A stretch of DNA of 64,000 nt from Marinicella algicola (GTDB lineage Bacteria; Pseudomonadota; Gammaproteobacteria; Xanthomonadales; Marinicellaceae). The DNA is taken from assembly GCF_028401385.1 (NCBI RefSeq), contig NZ_JAQOMR010000001.1, positions 932,501-996,500 of the forward strand, read 5' to 3'. The position numbers and the translations under genes were made by a program. Positions 1 to 10,191 of the stretch are shown here, one piece after another (the stretch's first letter is position 1; each line of letters opens with the position of its first letter). Below the pieces are notes generated by a model, which worked only from the letters and a program-made list of their open reading frames with translations, was not told where the DNA came from and ran no database searches.

Positions 1-166
1 CCGTACCGGAGAGTACCGTTTTGCCGCTAACCGATAGTGACAGCCCGGCCTATATGGGATACCACCACCACAAGCGGCGATACCTGCGTGAGGCGCAGGA
101 GCACATTGAGGAGGACCGGATAGGTCATATGTGCTGTGAACGCCTGATTTAAGAAAGGAAGCACCC
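1..166. other. Leader region upstream of ilvD
   Basis: No gene is supported in this stretch. It holds a small perfect hairpin at 83-99 (6-bp arms CCTGCG and CGCAGG, loop TGAGG) and a purine-rich ribosome binding site (AAAGGAAG) about 6 bases before the ilvD start. The window edge cuts any longer upstream feature, so the leader cannot be judged further. Confidence 0.4.
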
Positions 167-2000
167 ATGCCTGCCTATCGTTCCAGAACGACGACACACG
201 GACGCAACATGGCCGGCGCGCGCGGTCTCTGGCGCGCAACCGGCATGAAGGATGGCGATTTCGGCAAGCCGATTATCGCCGTCGTCAATTCTTTCACGCA
301 GTTCGTGCCCGGTCACGTGCATTTGAAAGACCTCGGCCAGCTTGTCGCCCGCGAGATCGAGGCGGCCGGTGGCGTTGCCAAGGAATTCAACACCATTGCC
401 GTCGACGACGGCATCGCCATGGGCCATGACGGCATGCTCTATTCGCTGCCGTCGCGCGAGATCATTGCCGACAGCGTCGAATACATGGTCAATGCCCACT
501 GCGCCGATGCGATGGTCTGCATCTCCAATTGCGACAAGATCACCCCGGCATGCTGATGGCGTCGCTGCGCCTCAACGTCCCCACCGTTTTCGTTTCCGGC
601 GGCCCGATGGAGGCCGGCAAGGTGGTGCTGAACGGCAAGGAACAGGCGCTGGATCTGGTTGACGCCATGGTCGCCGCCGCCGATGACAAGTATTCCGACA
701 GCGACGTCCAGTCGATCGAGCGCTCGGCCTGCCCGACCTGCGGGTCCTGCTCCGGCATGTTCACCGCCAATTCGATGAACTGTCTGACGGAAGCCCTCGG
801 CCTGTCGCTGCCGGGCAATGGCTCGACGCTTGCGACCCACGCAGACCGCCGCCGCCTGTTCGAGGAAGCTGGCCACCGGATCGTCGATCTCGCCCGCCGC
901 TATTACGAGCAGGATGACGAGACGACGCTGCCGCGCAATATTGCCAGCAAGGCGGCGTTTGAAAACGCCATGACACTCGATATCGCCATGGGTGGCTCGA
1001 CCAATACCGTGCTGCATATTCTGGCCGCCGCCCATGAGGCGGAACTTGACTTCACCATGGACGATATCGACAGGCTGTCGCGCTACGTGCCGTGCCTGTG
1101 CAAGGTTGCGCCGGCGAAGAACGACGTTCACATGGAAGACGTCCACCGCGCCGGCGGCATCATGGCGATCCTCGGCGAGCTGGACCGGGCCGGGTTGATC
1201 AAGCGCGATAGTCCGACCGTGCATTCGGCGACGTTGGGCGACGCTATCGACCAATGGGATATCGTGCGCACCAATTCCGAAAGCGTGCGCAACTTCTTCA
1301 TGGCCGCCCCGGGTGGCGTCCCGTCACAGCAGGCATTCTCGCAGGAGCGCCGCTGGTCCGAGCTCGATCTCGACCGGGTTTCCGGTGCGATCCGCAATGC
1401 CGAGCATCCGTTCTCCAAGGATGGCGGTCTTGCCGTTCTCAAGGGCAATATCGCGCTCGACGGCTGCATCGTGAAGACCGCTGGCGTTGACGAGAGCATT
1501 CTGAAATTCTCCGGCCCCGCTGTGGTCTTCGAAAGCCAGGATGCGGCGGTCAAGGGCATCCTCTCCAACGAGGTCAAGGCCGGCGATGTTGTCGTCATCC
1601 GCTACGAAGGGCCGAAGGGCGGGCCGGGCATGCAGGAAATGCTGTATCCGACCAGCTATCTGAAGTCGAAGGGCCTCGGCAAGGATTGCGCACTGATCAC
1701 TGATGGACGCTTTTCAGGCGGCACATCCGGCCTTTCCATCGGCCATGCTTCGCCCGAAGCAGCCCAGGGCGGCACGATCGGCCTCGTGCGTCAGGGCGAC
1801 ATGATCGATATCGACATCCCCGGCCGGACGATCGATCTGCGCATCTCGCCCGCCGAGCTTGAAGCCCGGCGCAGCGCGCAGGACGAAAAGGGCTGGAAGC
1901 CGGAGCACCCCGCCGCCGCAAGGTGACGACCGCGCTCAAGGCCTACGCCGCCTTCGCCGCCAGCGCCGATAGGGGCGCTGTGCGCATCCTGCCGGAATAG
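167..2000 (+). CDS. ilvD: Dihydroxy-acid dehydratase IlvD (two apparent frameshifts)
   Basis: Converts 2,3-dihydroxy-acids to 2-keto acids, the third shared step of isoleucine and valine synthesis, using an iron-sulfur cluster. The family signatures [13 protein letters not shown] (split by the first break) and [17 protein letters not shown] are visible, giving the cluster cysteines, and the C-terminal [14 protein letters not shown] motif is present. The frame breaks near 548 (a G missing in CCGGG) and again near 1920; correcting both gives 611 residues, the usual length, ending in AVRILPE. The ATG at 167 follows a good Shine-Dalgarno sequence. The gene is monocistronic, with a strong terminator just after it. 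Both breaks look like sequencing errors, not pseudogene decay. Confidence 0.95.
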
Positions 2001-2029
2001 GCGAGGGTATTGGGTTTACGGATGCAGAA

Positions 2030-2058
2030 GGCGCGGTCCCTGAGGGCCGCGCCTTTTT
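2030..2058 (+). terminator. Rho-independent terminator of ilvD
   Basis: Perfect 7-bp stem GGCGCGG / CCGCGCC with a 10-base loop, followed at once by TTTTT. It lies 30 bases after the reconstructed ilvD stop. Confidence 0.85.
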
Positions 2059-2156
2059 GTGTCTGGATGCTATGAGGCTAATTACGCGCGCTCGAATGAG
2101 GCAAGCTCACGGCACATGTCGTGGCAAGTCTGGCGCATTGACACTCGGCAAAAGTT

Positions 2157-2465
2157 TTAGGGCCCATCGCTCTCAGAAAGTGCATTGACGAGTGTTCGTG
2201 CCTCTTGGTCGGTCAACTTGTGGTATTGCACATTGCCGGCGTAACGAAATTTGACAACAAAGCGAAAGTCATCAGAAACAATGTGGTAAAGCGTGATGTG
2301 ATCGGCAATTCGCGACACTTTCGCGACCTTGCGGCGAGAAAGGAAGATTCTGTCGACAAGGCTGAGCTTTTTCAGCTTGGCACCCGAGGAACGCCTTTCC
2401 GGCGGAATTCGCGTTTTGAAGACATCGCATACGGTGCCTCCGGCATCAAGGTAGTTTTCAAGCAT
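2157..2465 (-). CDS. Hypothetical protein, 102 aa
   Basis: I do not recognise this protein. It is basic in the middle (a KLKKLSLVDR stretch and an LSRRKVAKVSR stretch) and ends with an acidic, helical tail (LTDQEARTLVNALSES). No signal peptide or membrane segment is evident. It starts 16 bases after the stop of the upstream lipoprotein-like gene and has no clear ribosome binding site; the frame stays open upstream of the ATG (reading CDAFAQT). It may therefore be the C-terminal half of the neighbouring gene, separated by one of the many indels in this sequence. Confidence 0.45.
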   Translation of the reverse strand: MLENYLDAGGTVCDVFKTRIPPERRSSGAKLKKLSLVDRIFLSRRKVAKVSRIADHITLYHIVSDDFRFVVKFRYAGNVQYHKLTDQEARTLVNALSESDGP

Positions 2466-2481
2466 GGTCTGGGCAAAAGCG

Positions 2482-2916
2482 TCACAAGCCTACGCCCACC
2501 CAGCCCGCCTGTCTCCAGGTGATTAGGTTGTCTTCGTTGACGGTCCAGCAGATCAGTCGCCATCCGCTGCCAAGGAATACGCTGTACTCTTTGGAGAAGC
2601 AGGAGAGCTGCCCTTCAGGTTCGCCTTTCAGATCGACAAACCCGATATTTTGCCGAGCAAGTTCCTGCAGCCCCACCGTCCGCTCTTCAGCCCGCTTCTT
2701 TGCAGCGTTATAGCTATAATCGGTTGTACCAATAAGCTCTCTCTGACTGAAGCCTCGTTTCTCCAGGTCGAGACGGGCTGTGGAAGACTGTCTGCCGACG
2801 GGAATCCGCTGCTCAAGAAAGTCGACATCGGCTGCGGGGATTCGCGCGCAGCCTTCTGCACTCGCAAGTGCAGCGAGGAGAAGGACAGTCAGGCATCGTT
2901 TCGTTTGTCGAAGCAT
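2482..2916 (-). CDS. Putative exported protein, possible lipoprotein
   Basis: 144 residues from an ATG at 2916. A basic start (MLRQTKR) is followed by a hydrophobic stretch (CLTVLLLAALASA) and a cysteine in SAEGC. The cysteine context is not a good lipobox because of the Glu, so it may be a lipoprotein or simply a secreted protein. The rest is polar, with a repeated pattern of charged residues and no domain I can name. A longer reading from 3054 is open, but the signal-peptide-like start argues for 2916. It may be fused to the downstream ORF if a base is missing near 2482. Confidence 0.5.
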   Translation of the reverse strand: MLRQTKRCLTVLLLAALASAEGCARIPAADVDFLEQRIPVGRQSSTARLDLEKRGFSQRELIGTTDYSYNAAKKRAEERTVGLQELARQNIGFVDLKGEPEGQLSCFSKEYSVFLGSGWRLICWTVNEDNLITWRQAGWVGVGL

Positions 2917-3054
2917 GGCTCGGTTTCTAGCAGAGCGGTTCTCCCGATCACCTTGAGGCAACTGCTCGTTTTCCGTAAAAATAGTGTGGCGAATCGAAAT
3001 GGCTAGATCGCTTGCATCACTGTTGAAAAGCGGTGGCTCTGGATACGGTAACAC

Positions 3055-3441
3055 TCAAATAGGCTTGTCGATCCCGTCATAGAGCTTCTGCAACTGACCA
3101 ATCCGAACCTGATAGGCCTTTTCGATGCAGGAGACGTCGGTACCGCAGGCCTCGCGCTGCTTCAGCCATGCCTTCTGGTCGTCGGCCATATTGCCGGAAA
3201 CGCCCATGGCGAAGAGGCCCTTGAGCATGGTGTACATGGTCGCCATCTTTACATCGTCATCATTGAGCGTGAGGTTGGCGCAGATGGTCTTCTCGTTCGG
3301 GGTCAGGCCGGAAGCCGAGCAGTCGAAGCTGGCTGCTCTGGCCTCGTTGGCGCCGCCGAAGGGGGCGGACATGGAAAGCGTCAGGGCCAGTGCCATCGTT
3401 GCCGGCAGGCTGCCGAAGGCGAGATAGGTTTTGCGGGGCAT
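3055..3441 (-). CDS. LprI-like (DUF1311) secreted protein
   Basis: 128 residues. An N-terminal signal peptide (hydrophobic LPATMALALTLSMSA) leads into a mature part starting ASFDCSASGLTPNEKTIC. The pattern FDC-x-(6-7)-EKxIC, then DDQKAWLKQREACG and CIEKAYQVRIGQL, matches the LprI / DUF1311 family, whose four conserved cysteines form disulfides in the periplasm; some members inhibit host lysozyme. The gene sits head to head with the Deg protease, about 180 bases away. The lysozyme-inhibitor role is known for a few family members only and is not shown for this one. Confidence 0.75.
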   Translation of the reverse strand: MPRKTYLAFGSLPATMALALTLSMSAPFGGANEARAASFDCSASGLTPNEKTICANLTLNDDDVKMATMYTMLKGLFAMGVSGNMADDQKAWLKQREACGTDVSCIEKAYQVRIGQLQKLYDGIDKPI

Positions 3442-3620
3442 TGCGATCTCCTCTTGTGAAACTGGCGCATGCCAGATGTTTTGAAAAGTGCAGCCGGAAT
3501 TGCGGCAATTTCATGCTTTGGCCAAACAGCCTTTCTAGCCTTGCATCATGCCTCCGGCGTAAGCATCTCTATCGCCGGGACTTCCAAAAGGCTATGTCGT
3601 TACACATGAAGGAATTCTGA

Positions 3621-5092
3621 ATGGCAATGGACATGATGAAAGAGCCGATGAGTTTTGCTGCCGGAGCCGGTGCAGTGCCGCGCCGGGGGGCTGAAATCGA
3701 AGCGCTTTGCCGTTGCAGGCGCGCTTTCGCTTTCTCTGGCGCTTTGCGGCGGCAGCCAGGCTCTGGCCGAGCGGGAAGTGCCACAAGGACAGGCACAAGT
3801 GATGCTGTCCTTTGCGCCGCTGGTCAAGGAAACCGCGCCCGCCGTCGTCAATGTCTATGCCGAGCGCATGGTGCAGCGGCGGATGTCGCCCTTGTTTTCC
3901 GATCCGTTCTTCAGCCGGTTCTTCGGCGAGCAGATGCCGGGTCGCTCCGAGCGGCAAACCTCGCTCGGATCCGGCGTGATCGTCACCGGCAACGGCATGG
4001 TGATCACCAATAACCACGTCATCGCCGGGGCAGATGATGTTCGGGTGGCGCTTTCCGACGGACGCGAATTTTCCAGCACGGTGCTGTTGAAGGATGATCG
4101 TTACGATCTCGCGGTGTTGAAAATTGACGCCGACGAGGAATTCCCGACCGTGCCGATCGGCAATTCCGATGCGGTCGAGGTCGGCGACCTTTCGCTTGCC
4201 ATCGGCAATCCGTTTGCGGTCGGCCAGACGGTGACCAGCGGCATCATTTCGGGTCGGGCGCGCAATTCCGTCAATGATGGCGAATTCGGCTTTTTCTACA
4301 GACCGATGCAGCGATCAACCCCGGCAATTCCGGCGGCGCGCTGTTGAGCATGAATGGTGAGCTGATCGGCATCAACACGGCGATCTTTTCCTCCGGCGGC
4401 GGGTCGAATGGCGTCGGTTTCGCGATTCCTGCGAATATGGTGAAAGTGTTTCTGGCGGCGGCTGAAAACGGGGATGCCAGTTTCCAGCGACCCTATGTCG
4501 GGGCGTCCTTCGGTCCGGTCAGCTCGGATATTGCTGAGGCGCTGGGGCTCAAGGCGGCGCGCGGAGCCATCATCTCGGCCATACGGCCGAACAGTCCGGC
4601 GGAAAAGGCGGGGCTCGAACCAGGCTCTGTGATCATTGCCGTCAATGATATTCCGGTCGAACACCCCGATGCTCTGCTCTACCGGCTGACGGTCGCCGGT
4701 ATCGGCAATAGCGCCGACCTGACCGTCGAGCGGAATGGTGAGATTGCCCACGTGGCACTGCCCTTGCAGCTTGCGCCGGAAGATCCACCGCGCGACACGC
4801 GCGTGATCGACGGTGCTTCTCCATTCTCCGGTCTGACGGTGGAAAACATTTCGCCACGTGTGTCTGAGGAGTTGCGCCTTTCCGGCATCAGTGATGGAGT
4901 GGTGGTGAGCGATATCGAACAAGGCACGCCTGCCGCACGTATCGGCTTTGCGAAAGGCGATGTGATCGTTTCCGTCAATGGCGAGGCAATCGACACGACA
5001 CGGACGCTTGAAGGCGAGGCCGGACACACCCCGTCCAGTGGCGCTTTTCCGTCAATCGCGGCGGCAGGATGATAAACCAGATACTCAGATGA
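3621..5092 (+). CDS. HtrA/DegP-family periplasmic serine protease (three apparent frameshifts)
   Basis: Trypsin-like protease and chaperone of the envelope, acting on misfolded periplasmic proteins. A signal peptide ([21 protein letters not shown]) precedes the protease domain, with catalytic His in [12 protein letters not shown], Asp in YDLAVLKI and Ser in [10 protein letters not shown], followed by two PDZ domains (from about residues 265 and 390). The frame breaks near 3690 (one extra G in a G6 run), 4296 (a base lost at TTTTTC) and about 5025. The reconstructed product is 490 residues, ending [17 protein letters not shown]. The ATG at 3621 has AAGGAA upstream. The stop overlaps the rarA start (ATGA), so the two are probably co-transcribed. 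Confidence 0.88.
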
Positions 5093-6403
5093 CCGACCTG
5101 TTTGCCCCGCACGTCCCCGAAGACATCGAAAACAAGCGGCCGCTTGCCGATCGGTTGCGGCCAAAATCGCTTGCCGAGGTCACCGGTCAACCGCATCTGA
5201 CCGGCCCCGATGGTGCGTTGACGCGGATGATCGGCTCCGGTTCTCTTGGATCGATGGTATTTTGGGGGCCTCCGGGCACAGGCAAGACCACTGTGGCGCG
5301 GTTGTTGTCCGGCGAGGCCAATCTCGCCTTCGAGCAGATCTCGGCCATCTTTTCCGGCGTGGCTGACCTCAAGAAAGTGTTCGAGATCGGCCCGCGCCCG
5401 GCGCATGAACGGGCGCCAGACGCTGCTGTTCGTCGACGAGATACACCGCTTCAACCGCGCCCAGCAGGACAGTTTTCTGCCCGTCATGGAAGATGGCACC
5501 ATCATTCTTGTCGGGGCGACGACCGAAAACCCGTCCTTCGAACTCAATGCGGCTCTTCTGTCGCGCGCGCGGGTGCTGACCTTCCGCTCGCATGATGGCG
5601 AAAGCCTGACGGAACTGATGAAGCGCGCCGAAGAGACCGAGGGCAGGGCGCTGCCGCTGGATGATGCCGCGCGCGAAACACTGGTGATGATGGCCGACGG
5701 CGATGGCCGCGCGATCCTGACGCTGGCCGAAGAGATCTGGCGTTCTGCGCGCGAGGACGAACGTCTGGATCCGCAAAGCCTGATGAATATCGTCCAGCGC
5801 CGCGCGCCGATTTATGACAAGGGGCAGGACGGCCACTACAATCTGATCTCGGCGTTGCACAAATCGGTGCGCGGCTCGGACCCGGATGCGGCGCTTTATT
5901 ATCTCGCCCGCATGTTCGATGCCGGCGAGGACCCACTGTTTCTGGGGCGACGTCTGGTGCGCATGGCGAGCGAGGATATCGGCCTCGCCGATCCGCAGGC
6001 GCTTGTTATCGCCAATGCCGCCAAGGATGCCTATGACTTTCTCGGCTCACCCGAGGGCGAACTGGCGCTGGCTGAGGCCTGCGTCTATCTGGCCACCGCG
6101 CCGAAGTCCAACGGCGTCTATACCGCCTTCAAGGCGGCGATGCGCGCGGCGAAAAACCATGGTTCGTTGCTGCCGCCCAAGCATATCCTCAACGCGCCGA
6201 CCAAGCTGATGAAGGATGAGGGCTACAACGCCGGTTATCGCTATGACCACGACGAGCCCGACGCCTTTTCCGGACAGGATTATTTTCCCACCGAGATGGG
6301 CAGGCAGCAATTCTATCGCCCGCCCGAACGTGGTTTCGAACGCGAAATCAACAAGCGTCTGCAATGGTGGGACAAGTTGCGGCGCGATCGCAACAACAGC
6401 TGA
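5089..6403 (+). CDS. rarA: Replication-associated recombination protein A, AAA+ ATPase (one apparent frameshift)
   Basis: RarA/MgsA acts at stalled replication forks and is related to clamp loaders. Walker A GPPGTGKTT and Walker B LFVDEIHRFN are clear, and the C-terminal tetramerisation region (RRLVRMASEDIGLADP, LPPKHILNAPTKLMKDEGY) is typical. There is one extra G near 5390 (reading GPRPAHERA instead of RARRMNGRQ); removing it gives 437 residues, the family length. The start overlaps the protease stop by ATGA. The combination htrA-rarA is common in Rhizobiales. Confidence 0.93.
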
Positions 6404-6477
6404 GGCCTTTTCGGCGGGTCCCCGGGAACTCTTCTCTTCAGGTTGCGTTTACCATGCAACAAGAAGGGAAAACTGCA

Positions 6478-6684
6478 ATGGATAACCTGCCCGCACGTGT
6501 TCTTGCTTATCTTATCATTGCTATCGGTGCAGCCGCGGTCGTTTCGGTGATCCTCATCGTGCCACCGCTTTACGACGCCCGTGCCTTCCTGCTGCCAGTG
6601 ATTCTGTTGATCGCCTGGGTCGCCGGCCCCGTCCTCACGCATTATCTCGCGCCCGCCACGCGACCGCGTCTCCGCAAGCGGTAG
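6478..6684 (+). CDS. Small membrane protein, 68 aa
   Basis: Two hydrophobic segments make up most of the protein (VLAYLIIAIGAAAVVSVILI and FLLPVILLIAWVAGPVLT), with a basic tail TRPRLRKR, so both ends may face the cytoplasm. The ATG at 6478 has an AGAAGGG ribosome binding site 7 bases upstream; an earlier in-frame ATG at 6454 lacks one. No function can be assigned. Confidence 0.6.
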   Translation: MDNLPARVLAYLIIAIGAAAVVSVILIVPPLYDARAFLLPVILLIAWVAGPVLTHYLAPATRPRLRKR

Positions 6685-6700
6685 CCCCTGCCGCGTGACG

Positions 6701-6745
6701 CAAACGCCCGACCGGAAGGGAAGCCGGCCGGGCGTTTGTTGTTTT
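6701..6745. terminator. Bidirectional terminator hairpin
   Basis: Perfect 10-bp arms CAAACGCCCG (6701-6710) and CGGGCGTTTG (6729-6738), with an inner CCGG/CCGG pair. It lies between the small membrane protein (+) and gpt (-), so it can serve both. The plus side continues with TTGTTTTC. Confidence 0.8.
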
Positions 6746-6767
6746 CGATCCGAAAATCAGCGCGTGC

Positions 6768-7265
6768 TTATTGCGCCGGACCCTTCTTGATTGGCTCCTG
6801 ATAGGTGAAGCCCATGTCCCAGGGGAAATAGATCCAGGTGTCCTGGCTGACCTCGGTGACGAATGTATCGACGGTCGGCACGCCCTTGGGCTTGGCATAG
6901 ACGCAGGCAAAATGGGCTTTCGGCAGCATCTCACGCACTTCCCGCGCGGTATTGCCGGTATCTGTCAGGTCGTCGATGATCAGCACGCCTTCACCGGCGG
7001 TTTTGATCAGTTCCTCGGAAATGCCCTTCAAAAGCTGGGTTTGGCCCTGGCTGGAGTAGTCGTGATAGCTGGCGATGCAGACCGTCTCGATCAGGCGGAT
7101 TTCAAGCTCCCGCGAGATCACGGCCGCCGGGACCAGCCCGCCGCGGGTCACGCAGACGATTGCGGTGAAGGTCTGTTCGAGGCCAGCGAGGCGCCAGGCC
7201 AGTGCGCGGGCATCGCGGTGAAACTGATCCCACGTAACGGGAAAGGCTTTTTCGGGAAGGGACAT
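6768..7265 (-). CDS. gpt: Xanthine-guanine phosphoribosyltransferase
   Basis: Purine salvage enzyme that joins guanine, xanthine or hypoxanthine to PRPP. The PRPP-binding signature is visible as [13 protein letters not shown], and the start [21 protein letters not shown] matches Gpt. The product is 165 residues from the ATG at 7265; a longer reading to 7370 lacks family similarity in its extension. The gene is complete with no frame break. Confidence 0.92.
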   Translation of the reverse strand: MSLPEKAFPVTWDQFHRDARALAWRLAGLEQTFTAIVCVTRGGLVPAAVISRELEIRLIETVCIASYHDYSSQGQTQLLKGISEELIKTAGEGVLIIDDLTDTGNTAREVREMLPKAHFACVYAKPKGVPTVDTFVTEVSQDTWIYFPWDMGFTYQEPIKKGPAQ

Positions 7266-7492
7266 GTTTGGCTCCGGGGCACGCTGACGCAGAATGATTT
7301 TGCCGGCGGTCAAAACCCTCCGGTCTGTGGCATGCGAACCCGCCCCGGCGCTTGTTTTCTGGACAAGCAATGCCCGAGACAGATGACGCTCTGCCGTTGG
7401 GCATCGCTATTAGCCCCATTCACCGTCAAAAGGCAAGCAGGGCGGGGCGTCAGGCACCGGAAAGATGGGCCTTGGCGATCAGGCAGACTGGA

Positions 7493-8335
7493 TCAGCGCG
7501 ACATCAGTGTCGCAGCTGTCATCGATTCCAGCAGGGTGCGGGTTACACCGCCGAACAGCATCTCCCACAGCCGCGAATGGGTATAGGCACCCATGACCAG
7601 AAGATCGACGGATTTATCCGACAGCCGGTTTTCGATGATGGTCCCCGCCTTGGCCTTGTCGGCATGGGCGCTGGTGGCCGTCACATTGACGCCATGGCGG
7701 GCGAGCGTCGAGGCGATTTCGGCGCCTGTGAGACCGCTTTCCTGCTCGTCGCTGTCATGCGGGTTGACCGAGAAAATCTCGACTTCGTTTGCCTTCAGCA
7801 GGAACGGCATGGCGTCAAATGTGGCGCGGGCTGCCTCGCGCGAGCCATTCCAGGCGACCATTACCCGGTTGAACGGCTTGGCGACCTTGTCGACATGAGG
7901 CACCAGCAGAACCGGCCTTCCGCTTTCAAACAGGAAGCTCTCGAAATCGGATCGCGCATCTCCGGGGGCATCGGGGCTGACTTGCGGAGCGATGATCAGG
8001 TCGCAGGTGCGTGCGCTGTCGATGACCGAGGAACCGGCAAAGCCGGCGGCGGAGACGATTTTTCGCCATTCGTAGGACAGGCCTTCCCGGTCTGCCCGTT
8101 TGCGGAATATCTCGCCAAGCTCGGCGCTGCGCTTTTCGGCGATGTCCTGCAGCGACTGGATCGAAATCGGGTCCGGAATTTCCATCGGCGCGATGATCGG
8201 TGTCGGGTTTACGGTTTCTGCATGGAGGCCGATGAGGTGTGCGTCGAATGAGCGAACGATCTCAACGGTGTAATCCAGGAAACCACCAGCCTGTGTGGGT
8301 GATTCCATGACGGCGAGAATGGTCTTGTAGGTCAT
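7493..8335 (-). CDS. Tandem universal stress protein (UspA family)
   Basis: 280 residues, with two UspA-like halves. The second carries the nucleotide-binding pattern GxxxHSR...FGGVTRTLL (residues about 250-272, in LLVMGAYTHSRLWEMLFGG). Such proteins bind ATP and are made in stationary phase or stress; the target is unknown. The start MTYKTILAVME at 8335 is preferred over an upstream in-frame ATG at 8371. About 230 bases separate it from gpt; nothing was recognised in that gap. Confidence 0.85.
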   Translation of the reverse strand: MTYKTILAVMESPTQAGGFLDYTVEIVRSFDAHLIGLHAETVNPTPIIAPMEIPDPISIQSLQDIAEKRSAELGEIFRKRADREGLSYEWRKIVSAAGFAGSSVIDSARTCDLIIAPQVSPDAPGDARSDFESFLFESGRPVLLVPHVDKVAKPFNRVMVAWNGSREAARATFDAMPFLLKANEVEIFSVNPHDSDEQESGLTGAEIASTLARHGVNVTATSAHADKAKAGTIIENRLSDKSVDLLVMGAYTHSRLWEMLFGGVTRTLLESMTAATLMSR

Positions 8336-8486
8336 CTGAAACGCTCCTCTTGGGCTTGGCTCCCTGCCCATATAGGTCGCCGGCGACCGATTGGCGGTTC
8401 CGGCAGTTACTGCAACGACAGTCTATTCCTATTGCCAGAAAATGCGAAGGGCGGAAACGCGTCTTTCGGGTAAGGCCGAACGGAAT

Positions 8487-9230
8487 TCAGTGTGCCGTCA
8501 TCGCCTCCAGCATGGATCGGATATCGGCGGCGGCGGCCTCGACGTCGGCTTTCTCACGGGCACGGACGACGAGCTGCGTGCGGAAGCCTTCTGCTGAAAA
8601 ACGAGGATAGGAGCCAATCGAGGTTTCGGGATGGGCCTTCTGAATTTCGCCAAGTCTGGCGGCGATATCGCCTTCGCCGAAGGGGCATTCCACGGTCTCG
8701 GAAATAAGCGGCACTCCGCCCTTCAGTGTGGGGATCACATTGTCGAGCATCGCCTGGAAAATGCTCGGCACACCGGCCATCACGTAAATATTGCCGATCA
8801 CGAAACCGGGGGCCGTGGAAACCGGATTGTCGATCAGTGTGGCGCCTTCCGGCATGCGCGCCATGCGCTGACGCGAGGCGTTGAATTCGATGCCGCGCCG
8901 CTGGTAATGCGTGGTGAGGCGGGTCATTGCCTCGTCATTGTAGATGCAGGGCAGGCCGAAAGCGGTGGAAACCGAGTCGGCGGTTATGTCGTCATGCGTG
9001 CCGCCAATGCCGCCGGACGTGAATACATAAGTATAGCGAGACCGCAGCGTATTGACCGCCTCAATGATCGCGTCCGCGTCGTCGGCAACGATCCGCACCT
9101 CTTTCAGGCCGATCCCGATGAGCGTCATGGCTTCTGCCAGATGGCCGATATTCTTGTCCTTGGTCCGTCCGGACAAGAGTTCGTCGCCGATGGCGAGCAT
9201 GGCTGCGGTCGGATTGTCGTCTTCGCTCAT
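8487..9230 (-). CDS. CinA-N/MoaB-like molybdopterin-binding domain protein
   Basis: 247 residues covering only the N-terminal domain of CinA-type proteins. The motifs AMLAIGDELLSGRTKDKN and VFTSGGIGGTHDD are the family hallmarks. The nicotinamide-nucleotide amidase domain of full CinA is absent, as is usual for the stand-alone form in Rhizobiales (often labelled competence/damage-inducible protein A). The start is taken at the ATG at 9230; ATG at 9245 is also possible. It is divergent from wrbA across about 220 bases. Confidence 0.85.
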   Translation of the reverse strand: MSEDDNPTAAMLAIGDELLSGRTKDKNIGHLAEAMTLIGIGLKEVRIVADDADAIIEAVNTLRSRYTYVFTSGGIGGTHDDITADSVSTAFGLPCIYNDEAMTRLTTHYQRRGIEFNASRQRMARMPEGATLIDNPVSTAPGFVIGNIYVMAGVPSIFQAMLDNVIPTLKGGVPLISETVECPFGEGDIAARLGEIQKAHPETSIGSYPRFSAEGFRTQLVVRAREKADVEAAAADIRSMLEAMTAH

Positions 9231-9452
9231 TGTCGTCGGACCCATGGTTCTGTTGAAGCAGGAATTGCGGTTCCGTTTTGGACCCATGTTTGGCTTTCTT
9301 CAAGCCCGCGGCTCGGTAAGTGAGGCAAAGCCGTTGTGAACCTGCTGATGAGTGAACACTGCGTCTATCGTCCGGCGTCTGGACTTCGCCCAGCCGGAAG
9401 GCCTATCTCTCGATTACCAATTTTTGAGCCAACCCAAGTGGAGTTTTCCAAA

Positions 9453-10052
9453 ATGGCTAAAGTTCTCGTTCTCTATTACTCGGCCTATGGTCACGTCGAA
9501 ACCATGGCCAAGGCCGTTGCCGAGGGTGCCGCTGCCGAAGGCGCCGAAGTCACCATCAAGCGCGTTCCCGAGCTGGTTCCCGAAGACGTTGCCAAGGCAT
9601 CGCATTTCAAGCTCGATCAGGAAGCCCCGATTGCCGACCCGAACGAACTTGACCAGTATGATGCCGTGATCTTCGGTGCCGGAACGCGCTTCGGTACCGT
9701 CGCCTCGCAGATGCGCAACTTCATGGATCAGACCGGTGGTCTCTGGGCACAGGGCAAGCTCGTCGGCAAGGTCGGCTCGGTGTTCACCGCTTCGGCAACC
9801 CAGCATGGCGGCCAGGAATCGACCATTCTCAGCTTCATTCCGACGCTTCTCCATCACGGCATGGTGGTTGTCGGCCTGCCCTACGCCTTTGCCGGTCAGA
9901 TGGGTCTCGACGAAATCAAGGGCGGCTCACCCTACGGCGCTTCCACCATTACCGATGGCGACGGCTCGCGTATGCCGTCGACGGTCGAACTCGAAGCCGC
10001 CCGTTTCCAGGGCGCGCATGTTGCCAAGCTTGCCGGCAAGCTTTCGGCCTGA
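9453..10052 (+). CDS. wrbA: NAD(P)H:quinone oxidoreductase WrbA
   Basis: 199-residue flavodoxin-like FMN protein that reduces quinones by two electrons. The N-terminal phosphate loop region ([14 protein letters not shown]) and the internal [16 protein letters not shown] and GLPYAFAGQ motifs are typical. The ATG at 9453 gives the usual length. Its own terminator follows 27 bases after the stop, so it is monocistronic. Confidence 0.95.
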   Translation: MAKVLVLYYSAYGHVETMAKAVAEGAAAEGAEVTIKRVPELVPEDVAKASHFKLDQEAPIADPNELDQYDAVIFGAGTRFGTVASQMRNFMDQTGGLWAQGKLVGKVGSVFTASATQHGGQESTILSFIPTLLHHGMVVVGLPYAFAGQMGLDEIKGGSPYGASTITDGDGSRMPSTVELEAARFQGAHVAKLAGKLSA

Positions 10053-10078
10053 GCTTCTCTTTTCTGACATGTTGATGA

Positions 10079-10106
10079 CGCGCGGTCCCTGTGGCCGCGC
10101 GTTTTT
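10079..10106 (+). terminator. Rho-independent terminator of wrbA
   Basis: Stem CGCGCGG / CCGCGCG with a 9-base loop, followed by TTTTT at 10102-10106. Confidence 0.85.
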
Positions 10107-10191
10107 GTTCCCCGGTTTTCCCCGTCAGCTCCCGACCCGGCCACAGCGCTTAGGATTCCTGCAGTTTTCACAGGCAGGGAGGAGCCGCACG

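Noticed and set aside
439..1254. 271-codon minus-strand frame opposite ilvD
   Set aside because: Antisense shadow of IlvD with no similarity.
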